From Spirochaetaceae bacterium (GTDB taxonomy: Bacteria; Spirochaetota; Spirochaetia; Sphaerochaetales; Sphaerochaetaceae): a stretch of 19,406 bases of DNA. Each line of letters opens with the position of its first letter. Position 1 is the first letter of the stretch. The translations under genes were made by a program, and so were the position numbers. Location of the stretch: contig DMKZ01000020.1 of assembly GCA_003454065.1 (NCBI GenBank), positions 1 through 19,406 of the forward strand, in the 5' to 3' direction. The notes below the pieces were generated by a model. The model saw only the letters and a program-made list of their open reading frames with translations. It did not search any database and was not told the DNA's origin. Of this stretch, positions 1-8,200 are shown piece by piece.

Positions 1-1240
1 ATCGGACGAACGGACGAGAGAGTTTCTCGCTTTGCAAGGCAGGCAGAAGGATTTCACGCCGATGGAAAGGGATTCGGATTCCGAATACGATGAAAGGATA
101 ACATTGGATCTGAGCGCTCTCAAGCCCGTTGCGTCATGTCCTCATTCTCCTGACAATGTCAAGGAAATATCATCGCTCGCAAACCTCAAGGTCGATCAGG
201 TGCTAATCGGAAGCTGCACGAATTCCAGCTATGCGGACTTGGCGAAAGCGGCTGCCATACTGAAGGGGAAGAAGGTTCATAAGGACGTTTCATTGGCGAT
301 CGCTCCTGGAAGCCTGCAAGTCATGAAGATGATAACCGAAAGCGGAATTCTGCGCATTTTTCTGGATGCCGGCGCGAGGCTGCTGGAAACGGCTTGCGGA
401 CCTTGCATCGGCATGGGGCAGTCGCCGAAGACCGATGCTGTTTCGCTTAGAACGTTCAATAGGAACTTCTACGGCAGGAGCGGAACGGAAAGCGCGAATG
501 TCTATCTCGTTTCTCCGGAGACCGCCGCCGCCTCCGCTATCGCAGGCTATGTGACGCAGGCGGAACGCTTCGATGCCGGCGAATTCGATTTCAAATCCCC
601 TTATCCCGTCGATAGCAGCTTGCTGATAATGCCCGATTTCTCGGGCGAGCCGGAGATGGGACCGAACATAAGGATGTTTCCGGATTTCGATCCCATAGCT
701 CATTCGGATCCGATGGGTAGTCGGAACGCATTTGCGGCGAAGGTGACGATTGTTCTGGGCGACAACATAACGACTGATCACATAATGCCGGCGGGGGCGG
801 ATGTCTTGCCTTACAGAAGCAACATAGAGAAAATCTCGCAATTCGTATTTTGCAGGCAGGATTCCGGATTTGTCGAAAGGTGCAAGGAGTTTCAGGGCGG
901 CGTCATAGTGGCGGGCGCCAATTACGGGCAGGGCTCGAGTCGCGAGCATGCCGCTATCGCTCCGAGGTATCTTGGGATAAAAGCGGTCATCGCTCCGTCT
1001 TTTGCGAGGATACACAGGAAGAATCTGATAAATTTCGGAATATTGCCTATAACAGGCGAATTGCCTGCGAAGATTTCGGATGAGGTGGAAGTCCACTTCG
1101 ATATGAAGAAGATCGAGATATATCATAACGGCAGGAAATACGTTCAGGCGAATACGCTTTCCTTCGAGGAATACGAATTGATATTGGCAGGCGGCTTGTT
1201 GAACAAGATAAGGCGGGGATGGCGAGGTGCGGTCCGATGA
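1..1240 (+). CDS. acn: aconitate hydratase, Aquifex/clostridial type (5' partial)
   Basis: Aconitase converts citrate to isocitrate with a [4Fe-4S] cluster in the cytoplasm. The reading frame is open from base 2, before the first ATG at 32, so the gene is cut by the window edge. About 412 residues are visible. From memory, Aquifex-type aconitases have about 650, so roughly the first 235 would be missing. The visible part begins with SDERTREFLALQG and PHSPDNV, then IGSCTNSSYADL (first cluster cysteine) and ACGPCIGMGQSP (the other two cysteines), then FNRNFYGRSGT. The C-terminal swivel domain has GDNITTDHIMPAGA, GANYGQGSSREHAA and SFARIHRKNLINFGILP. All expected active-site and cluster residues in this part are present. 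The stop TGA overlaps the citrate synthase ATG, so the two are probably translationally coupled. Homoaconitase or isopropylmalate isomerase are relatives, but the neighbours argue for aconitase. Confidence 0.95.
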   Translation, partial: SDERTREFLALQGRQKDFTPMERDSDSEYDERITLDLSALKPVASCPHSPDNVKEISSLANLKVDQVLIGSCTNSSYADLAKAAAILKGKKVHKDVSLAIAPGSLQVMKMITESGILRIFLDAGARLLETACGPCIGMGQSPKTDAVSLRTFNRNFYGRSGTESANVYLVSPETAAASAIAGYVTQAERFDAGEFDFKSPYPVDSSLLIMPDFSGEPEMGPNIRMFPDFDPIAHSDPMGSRNAFAAKVTIVLGDNITTDHIMPAGADVLPYRSNIEKISQFVFCRQDSGFVERCKEFQGGVIVAGANYGQGSSREHAAIAPRYLGIKAVIAPSFARIHRKNLINFGILPITGELPAKISDEVEVHFDMKKIEIYHNGRKYVQANTLSFEEYELILAGGLLNKIRRGWRGAVR

Positions 1241-2544
1241 GCGATTTTCTGGCATACAAGTATTCTGATCTCATACGGGATGGTCATATCGATCCGGGTC
1301 TTTACACCAAATACAAGGTCAAGAAAGGGCTGAGGAACGAAAACGGAACCGGCGTTCTGGTGGGTTTGTCGAAAATATCGGATGTGTCGGGCTATACGGT
1401 AGAGAACGATGTCAAGATTCCCAAGGAAGGGAATCTGTACTTCAGGAACATGGACATCCGCGATGTCGTCAAATCGGCGAATGGGGATTTCGGATATGAG
1501 AACACTTGCTTTCTCCTTCTGTTCGGGCATTATCCTAATGCGAGCGAGTCTCAGGAATTCAAGAAGATAATACGCGAAAACTACGAACTGCCGAACGGTT
1601 TTCTGGAAAACATAATATTGCCGAGTCCGTCGCGATCCCTTATGAACCATATCACGCGATCAATATTGTCGCTATATTCTTTCGATTCCGATCCTGACAA
1701 TACGCAGCCGCTTGAGCTTATCAGAAAGGGGATTTCGCTGATGTCGAAGATGCCGGCAATCATATCGTATTGCCTGCAGGCCAAAAGCCATTACATAGAC
1801 AGGGATTCGCTTCATATCCATTATCCCAGAAAGGACTATTCGTTTGCGGAAAGCATTTTGTATCTTTCGAGAAAGGACGGTTGCTTTACGGAGCTTGAAG
1901 CAAAGACTTTGGACAGGTGTCTGATGGTTCATGCCGACCATAGCGGAGGAAACAACAGCGCATTCGTGGGAACGGTGGTTTCGTCCACCCTTACCGATCT
2001 GTATTCCATGATTTGCGCTTCGATGGCTTCCCTCAAGGGACCGCGGCACGGCGGGGCGAGCATGGCGGTTCAGGATATGATGTCCCAGGTAATAGACGAT
2101 ATCGGAATCGACGCCGGCGACGCCCAGATAAAGGGCGTGATAGAAAGGATGTTCGACAAAAACTATTTCGACAGAAGCGGGCTTGTCTATGGGGTCGGAC
2201 ATGCGATTTACACCAAATCCGATCCCAGATGCGAAATATTGAGAGATGAGGCGAGGAAGCTTTCCGAATTCAAGAAAAGCCGCAAGATAAGGCTTTATGA
2301 AAGGTTTGAGAAGATCGCAAGGGAGATGCTCAGCAAGAAAATCAAAGCCGAATCGTGCGCGAATGTCGATTTCTATGCGGGACTCATATACGAGCTACTG
2401 GATATGCCGCGCGATTTGTTCATACCCGTTTTCGCCTCTTCTCGCGTGGTGGGATGGATAGCTCATGACATAGAGAACTTGCTTTATTGCAATAAGATCG
2501 TTCGGCCTGCGACGAAGTATGTGGGTTTTGAGGGGAAGGAATGA
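1237..2544 (+). CDS. gltA: citrate synthase (clostridial-type citrate/2-methylcitrate synthase family)
   Basis: Condenses oxaloacetate with acetyl-CoA to give citrate. The protein has 435 residues from this start. The catalytic triad is visible: His271 in LKGPRHGGAS, His322 in YGVGHAIY and Asp378 in CANVDFYAG. Other family signs are HADHSGGNNSAF, where His is typical, and the C-terminal FASSRVVGWIAHDIEN. An N-terminal region of about 60 residues precedes the RNMDI segment, as in the longer Firmicute-type enzymes. I chose ATG 1237 because it forms an ATGA overlap with the aconitase stop and has GAGGTG at 1224-1229, seven bases upstream. An in-frame ATG at 1219 with a GGCGGGG stretch is the alternative. 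The stop again overlaps the next start. 2-Methylcitrate synthase is a less likely role, because no prpB or prpD is nearby and aconitase and isocitrate dehydrogenase flank it. Confidence 0.93.
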   Translation: MSDFLAYKYSDLIRDGHIDPGLYTKYKVKKGLRNENGTGVLVGLSKISDVSGYTVENDVKIPKEGNLYFRNMDIRDVVKSANGDFGYENTCFLLLFGHYPNASESQEFKKIIRENYELPNGFLENIILPSPSRSLMNHITRSILSLYSFDSDPDNTQPLELIRKGISLMSKMPAIISYCLQAKSHYIDRDSLHIHYPRKDYSFAESILYLSRKDGCFTELEAKTLDRCLMVHADHSGGNNSAFVGTVVSSTLTDLYSMICASMASLKGPRHGGASMAVQDMMSQVIDDIGIDAGDAQIKGVIERMFDKNYFDRSGLVYGVGHAIYTKSDPRCEILRDEARKLSEFKKSRKIRLYERFEKIAREMLSKKIKAESCANVDFYAGLIYELLDMPRDLFIPVFASSRVVGWIAHDIENLLYCNKIVRPATKYVGFEGKE

Positions 2545-3533
2545 AAGACGTCGTGATTTTGAAGGGCGATGGGATAGGTCCGGAGATAATGGAATCCGTG
2601 ATCAGGATTATGGATGCGGCGGGCGCAGGGCTTTCGTATCATGAATACGACATAGGTCAGACTTCGCTTGATAAATGCGGAACGCTCGTGGCGGATGAAA
2701 CGCTCGACGCCATAAGGAAATACAAGGTTGCGCTCAAAGGGCCGGTGACCACGCCTATCGGAAAGGGTTTCAGGTCCGTGAACGTTTCTTTGCGCCTTGC
2801 TTTCGATTTGTATGCGAACGTCAGGCCCGCCGTGTCGATACCGGGGGTTTCAAGGTTTTCGAATGTCGATGTAGTGACGGTACGCGAAAACACCGAGGAC
2901 TTGTATATAGGCGAGGAGCGGGAGATTACTGACGGGTTCGAGGCCGTAAAGAGGATAACGAAGGCGTCGTCCGAGAGGATAATAAGGTATGCCTTCGATT
3001 ATGCCGTGCGCTGCGGACGCAAGAAAGTCACTTGCATTCACAAGGCGAACATATTGAAGAAAACGGACGGTTTGTTCTTGTCCTTGTTCAAATCCATTGC
3101 AACCGAATATCCGAATGTTGAATCTGATGACAAGATAGTGGATAATATGTGCATGCAGCTCGTGATGCATCCGGAAAAGTACGATGTGCTTGTCGCGCCT
3201 AATCTTTACGGAGACATCATTTCCGATCTTATCGCGGGGCTTGTTGGCGGGCTTGGGCTCGTTGCGGGCGCCAACATAGGCAAGGATGCTGCGATTTTCG
3301 AAGCCGTTCATGGTTCCGCGCCTGACATAGCGGGCATGGGCGTTGCGAATCCGCTTGCGCTTTTGAATGCGGCGCGCATGATGCTGGACAGGATGGAGCT
3401 GGAGCCTGTCAGCGCGCGGATAAGAAAGGCCGTTTCCGCTGCATTGGAACGGAAAAGGGCGCTTACTCGCGATTTGGGCGGAAAAGCCACAAGCATGGAG
3501 TTTACCGATGAGATAATCTCATTGTTGAGATAG
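2541..3533 (+). CDS. icd: isocitrate dehydrogenase, NAD-type
   Basis: Oxidatively decarboxylates isocitrate to 2-oxoglutarate. This 330-residue protein belongs to the isocitrate/isopropylmalate dehydrogenase family. Visible are the N-terminal LKGDGIGPEIM, the substrate-binding GFRSVNVSLRLAFDLYANVRP, the phosphate/substrate loop VTVRENTEDLYIGEE, the catalytic lysine region CIHKANILKKTDG, and metal-binding aspartates in LYGDIISDLIAGLVGG. The cofactor loop reads HGSAPDIAGMGVANP. Asp after GSAP is typical of NAD-specific enzymes, whereas NADP enzymes usually have Lys there. The ATG overlaps the citrate synthase stop (ATGA 2541-2544) and has GAGGGG at 2530-2535. It ends a three-gene module making 2-oxoglutarate, presumably for glutamate synthesis. 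Isopropylmalate dehydrogenase is the main alternative by family but fits neither the SVNVSLR motif nor the context. Confidence 0.93.
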   Translation: MKDVVILKGDGIGPEIMESVIRIMDAAGAGLSYHEYDIGQTSLDKCGTLVADETLDAIRKYKVALKGPVTTPIGKGFRSVNVSLRLAFDLYANVRPAVSIPGVSRFSNVDVVTVRENTEDLYIGEEREITDGFEAVKRITKASSERIIRYAFDYAVRCGRKKVTCIHKANILKKTDGLFLSLFKSIATEYPNVESDDKIVDNMCMQLVMHPEKYDVLVAPNLYGDIISDLIAGLVGGLGLVAGANIGKDAAIFEAVHGSAPDIAGMGVANPLALLNAARMMLDRMELEPVSARIRKAVSAALERKRALTRDLGGKATSMEFTDEIISLLR

Positions 3534-3579
3534 TTTCATTATTGGGAATTGAGAAAAGAACAGATAGGAGGATATTAGC

Positions 3580-5085
3580 ATGATTATGAATTTGCCTGTT
3601 TTGACTGTTGTCGGCATTGCGATAGCGGTTTTGATTCTGGCCATAGTGGTACCGATGGGATATACGAAAGCCCGTCCCGATATTGCGAAGATAATCTCAG
3701 GCGTCGGAAGGCGTCCGAGGGTTCTTATTGGGCGAGCGGGATTCAGATTGCCGTTTTTCGAACGTGTCGATGAGTTGTGCCTGAGGCAGTTTTCCGTCGA
3801 TATAAAAACGGATACCTACATACCCACTCAGGATTTCATAAATGTGAAAGTCGATGCTGTCGCCAAGGTTCGGACGCGAAATGACAAGGAAGGAATACAA
3901 CTTGCATGCAAGAACTTCCTGAACAAGCGCGTCGAGGACATAGCGCTCGATTTGCAGGATTCGCTTCAGGGAAACATGAGGGAGATAATAGGAACTCTTG
4001 ATCTCAAGACCATAAATCAGGACAGGGATAAGTTTTCGGATCAGGTCATGGCCAAGGCGGCGAAAGATATGCTGGCCCTCGGAATAGAGATCCTGTCGTG
4101 CAACATACAGAACGTTCTCGACGAGCATGGGCTCATTTCGGATATGGGAATGGACAATACGTCCAAGATAAAGAAAGATGCGGCCATAGCGAAAGCGACT
4201 GCCGAGAAGGAAGTCGCTATTGCCCAGGCGGAAGCCGATAAGGCGGCTAACGATGCAAGGGTTTTGGCCGATAGCGAAATCGCAATCAAGAAGAACGAGC
4301 TTGAAATCAAGAAAGCGCAGCTGAAGAAGGAAAGCGACAGCGCGAAGGCTATAGCGGATGCGGCTTATGAAATTCAGAAGCAGGAACAGCAAAGGACCAT
4401 TGCAATAGCAACTGTCAATGCCGAAATCGCCAGGGCGGAGAGGGAAGCCGATCTCAAAGCTAGGGAAGTGACCATAAAGGAGAAGATCCTCGAAGCCGAG
4501 ATGCAGAAAAAGGCCGATGCTGAGAAATACGAGATAGAGAAACATTCCGATGCGAACAAGTATAAGATGGAGAAAGCGTCGGATGCCGCCAAATACGAGG
4601 CGGCTGCTCAGGCAGAGGCGGAGCTTGTGAAGGCGCAGAAGGAAGCGGAGGGAATAAAGGCGAAGGCTCAAGCCGAAGCGGAAAGCATAAGGCTGAAAGG
4701 CGAAGCGGAGGCTTTTGCGATAAAGGCGAAAGGCGAAGCGGAGGCCGAAAGCATGCAGAAGAAGGCGGATGCTTACAAGAACTACAACAAAGCCGCCGTT
4801 GCCGAGATGATGATACGCGTTTTGCCTGAAATGGCCGAGAGGATAGCCAAGCCGCTTTCAAGCATCAGCGGAATAAGCATTTATGCCGGCAGCACCAGCG
4901 ATGCCGTAGCGGGGATAAGCGGAAACATGCCCGTTGTTATGAAACAGGTTTTCGACACCATGAGCAGTGCAACGGGGGTCGATTTCGCCGATATTCTCAA
5001 GAGTCAGACATACGATGCCAAGGTCAACAGGAATGTCTCGCTTGATGCTAGAGCAGATATGCGAAATCAAGGGGAGAAAGAGTAA
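3580..5085 (+). CDS. floT: flotillin-like SPFH/band-7 membrane protein
   Basis: Flotillins organise membrane microdomains on the cytoplasmic face. This one has 501 residues. Residues 4-25 are a single hydrophobic anchor (LPVLTVVGIAIAVLILAIVV). Residues from about 30 to 200 form the SPFH domain, including GRAGFRLPFFERVDELCL and the conserved IQNVLDEHGLI. Residues from about 200 to 420 are an Ala/Glu/Lys-rich coiled coil with EAEGIKAKAQAEAE and KAKGEAEAE repeats. The C-terminus ends in the flotillin region VLPEMAERIAKPLSSISGI. A strong Shine-Dalgarno AGGAGG (3566-3571) lies eight bases before the ATG. It starts 46 bp after icd with no obvious promoter between, so readthrough from the TCA operon is possible. 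An NfeD-like partner, often next to flotillin genes, is not present. The symbol follows the Bacillus FloT/YuaG family and is a family-level assignment. Confidence 0.85.
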   Translation: MIMNLPVLTVVGIAIAVLILAIVVPMGYTKARPDIAKIISGVGRRPRVLIGRAGFRLPFFERVDELCLRQFSVDIKTDTYIPTQDFINVKVDAVAKVRTRNDKEGIQLACKNFLNKRVEDIALDLQDSLQGNMREIIGTLDLKTINQDRDKFSDQVMAKAAKDMLALGIEILSCNIQNVLDEHGLISDMGMDNTSKIKKDAAIAKATAEKEVAIAQAEADKAANDARVLADSEIAIKKNELEIKKAQLKKESDSAKAIADAAYEIQKQEQQRTIAIATVNAEIARAEREADLKAREVTIKEKILEAEMQKKADAEKYEIEKHSDANKYKMEKASDAAKYEAAAQAEAELVKAQKEAEGIKAKAQAEAESIRLKGEAEAFAIKAKGEAEAESMQKKADAYKNYNKAAVAEMMIRVLPEMAERIAKPLSSISGISIYAGSTSDAVAGISGNMPVVMKQVFDTMSSATGVDFADILKSQTYDAKVNRNVSLDARADMRNQGEKE

Positions 5086-5118
5086 GGGGCGCTTCTAAAG
5101 GCCTCTGAAAAATCCTCG

Positions 5119-5159
5119 GCCCTGTTAACCGCTGACTGTTTTGCAGGGCATTTTTTTTT
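5119..5159 (+). terminator. intrinsic terminator after the flotillin gene
   Basis: GCCCTG (5119-5124) pairs perfectly with CAGGGC (5144-5149). AAC (5127-5129) with GTT (5138-5140) can extend the stem. A run of nine T (5151-5159) follows almost directly. It closes the acn-gltA-icd-floT transcript. Confidence 0.82.
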
Positions 5160-5186
5160 GACTTTTTGGTTTTTATTCATTATATG
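5158..5186 (+). promoter_or_regulatory. probable sigma70 promoter of the LRR lipoprotein gene
   Basis: A -35 box TTGACT (5158-5163) is followed after 17 bases by a weak -10 box TATATG (5181-5186). The -35 box grows out of the end of the preceding terminator's T-tract. A start near 5193 leaves a short leader carrying AGAGG (5197-5201) ahead of ATG 5211. Confidence 0.5.
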
Positions 5187-5210
5187 TTAAAGACACAGAG
5201 GTATTCTATT

Positions 5211-8200
5211 ATGCGAAATCGGCGGCAACATATAAGAATTGCGACAATGCTTGCATCCCTGGTGTTTTGCGTTTTGACCGCATTTGCTTCTTGCGACTGG
5301 ATGTTCTCTGAGGACGAAGTTTATCCTCAGGCGATTACGATGACATACGAAAGCGCGCGGGTGCTTATCGGTGACAATCAGGTCAAGTTGAATGTCGTGT
5401 TCAGACCTTCCAATACCACCAACACTTCTGTCGTTTGGAAAAGCGATGCCCCCGATATTCTTGATGTGGGCATTGATACAGGCATTCTGAAGCCGCGCAA
5501 GACCGGCAAAGCCACTATAACGGTTACGTCGGTAGTGGATAATACCATTTCCGATTCCGCATTGTTCGTGGTTTCAGATGTGGTGGATAGTTCGTTTGAC
5601 TATGTGGATATCAAAGAAGACGAGCGGACTGCATGCATCAGCGGTTTTGGCAGGAACGTATCCACGCAGGCGCTTAAGAAGATCGAGATTCCTAGCGAGG
5701 TGTCCATTACTTCCGATGGAAAGTCCGATATTTATCAGATCGTGTCGATTGCAAGCGGAGCATTCAGGGAAATGTCTTTTCTTGAGACGGTCGTTTTGCC
5801 GAATACCATTCGGACAATAGGCGCAAGCGCCTTTTCGAATTGCGGTAATTTGCGCAGCGTAACGCTTCCCGAAGGTTTGGAAACAATAGGCGCCAAATGT
5901 TTCGAAGGGTGCAGCAGCCTTTATTCGATTACTATACCGAAGAGCGTTACGCAGATAGAAGCTGAAGCCTTTTCAGGCTGTTTCAGGCTGGTCGAAGTTT
6001 ACGATTTGTCCGATGCTTTGACTATCGAGAGGGGTTCGGATGCAAACGGCATGGTAGCCAAACACGCATTGGCAGTGCACGCCGATGCTTCCGATGCTTC
6101 ATGTCTTAGAATGGATGAAGCGGACGAAATCGCATATTTTATCAAATCGGATGACGATTGGATGGCCGTAGGCCCCTTGTCCGTTCAGGCGAGCCAGTTG
6201 GATACTATAAGCGGGGCTTGCAAAACCATAAACGACTACGCATTTTACGGCATGCCTAAGCTTGTCACGGTGAACTTCGCATCTAGGGACGGTTTTCCAA
6301 AGAGCATTATCGAGATCGGCAAAGGGGCGTTTGCCGAATGCAAGAAGCTGGAAAATGTTTATTTCAGCAACGAGGCATTTGCCGGAACGCTCAAGATTAT
6401 CGGCGAAGAAGCCTTTAAGGGATGCGCGTCTCTGAGAGAGTTCGACGTTACTTCTGCGATTTCAGAGATACGCGACAGGGCATTTGAAGAATGCGCCAAA
6501 CTCACGACATTCAGAGTCGATGATTCAATTGGCGCGGGAATCGATTATGGAACGAATATCTTTACGGGTTGCGTGAATTTGAACAGCATGTCTTTGCCGA
6601 CGTTGGGCGATAAGACGATAGGTCAGATATTCTCCGCCGAACCGTTCGGCGGCACGAAGGATTGCTATGAGGTTGTTCAGGGCGAAAACGGGGAAAAATA
6701 TTATATAAGCTCCAAACTTAGAAGTGTGAATCTTACTAATGCCGCCTCCGTTCCGGATAGGGCTTTTCTAGGTTGTAAAAAGATTGTCGGATGCGAGCTT
6801 AGCGAAGGAATCAAGAGGATAGGCGACAAGGCCTTTTCCGATGTGGGAATAACGAGAATCAGCATTCCGAACAGCGTTGTCGAATTTGGACAAGATGTTT
6901 TTTCCGCAGGCATGATTGTTGAGTATGAGGTTGGCACTTCTGCCGAGGAATACGATTATTTCGGTTTTTTGAACGGTGCCCTCAAGATAAAGAATATGGA
7001 TGGCTTGAAATGGTATGAAAAAGGAATAAACCAACTCGTGTCAAGCGTTAGTTTCGAGCCTCAGGGCGGAGGAACATTCAGCAGCATTCCGGCTAATTGC
7101 TTCAAGGGGTGTTTTCAGCTTGCATTGGTAACGATTCCGGAAGGCGTTGAAAGCATAGGGGACAATGCATTTAGCGGATGCTCCGCATTGTCATCCGTCT
7201 CGTTGCCTGACAGCCTCGAAACGATTGGGGACGAAGCCTTTGCATTCTGCAGCTCTTTGCCGTCTATTACGATCAAGCCCAGCGTGACTTCGATAGGAAG
7301 CGCAGCATTCGGCGGCTGCACCAAACTAGGGTCGATTACGCTTCCATTCACAGGAAAATCGACGGATGCAAGCGCATCGGAAGCGCAGCGATGTTTTGGG
7401 TACGTATTCGGAAGCGATGAGAAATTCGATGTGCGAAACTCTGCCGGTCAGAAGCTCACCACCCTGGCGAATCAGGCGATTGGAACGGAAGGCGGCAAGC
7501 AATTCTATATTCCGAACACCCTTGAAACCGTTACGGTCACGGCTGATGCCGCTGCTGACGGAACATTCGCGAATATGATGTTCTCAGGCTGCAATATGAT
7601 AAAGCGTCTGACTCTTACAATTAATAATCTCAAGAAACTGCCGGCAGGCGCATTCAAAGGCTGCGGCAATTTGGAAACGTTGGATGCTGTTTTCAAGAAT
7701 AGCACGACTAACGATGTTTGTTTGGAAGAAGTAGGAGATAGCGCCTTCGAAGGTTGCGCCAAGTTGCCGTCATATGTGTTTGCCAATAGCTTGACGTCCA
7801 TAGGCGACCGTGCTTTCAGCGGTTGTTCCATGTTTTCGTCGATTGGCCTGCCGGATTCTTTGACGTCCATTGGAAGCGAGGCCTTTGCGTTCTGCAGCGC
7901 TTTGACATCGGTTATCGTTCCGCAGGCTGTGACTTCCATAGGTAGCGGGGCATTCGGCGGATGCACGGGGTTGACCGAGATCGTATTGCCGTTCACGGGA
8001 GAATCTACGGATGCAAGCATGTCGGGCGCGCAGCAGTGCTTCGGTCATATATTCGGAAGCGATGAGAAATTCAATGTCATGAGTTCCAGCGCGCAGCCGC
8101 TGACAACTCTTGTCAATCAGGCGATCAGCGATGAAACGGACAAGATGTTCTATATTCCGAAATCGCTGAAGAAGGCTTCGGTCAAGGCACAGGCGGCAAA

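Noticed and set aside
290..1255. A 321-codon open frame on the minus strand opposite aconitase.
   Set aside because: It lies antisense to a clearly conserved enzyme, has no recognisable domain, and is a by-product of codon bias.
3697..4671. A 324-codon antisense frame rich in Leu/Phe/Arg opposite the flotillin gene.
   Set aside because: It is the complement of the Lys/Glu/Ala coiled-coil codons, with no ribosome site or family match.
7340..8010. Two LPFTG motifs in the LRR protein (ITLPFTGKS and IVLPFTGES), resembling sortase signals.
   Set aside because: They are internal, occur once per repeat, and lack a following hydrophobic segment and basic tail. They belong to the LRR insert module, and the protein has a lipobox anchor instead.
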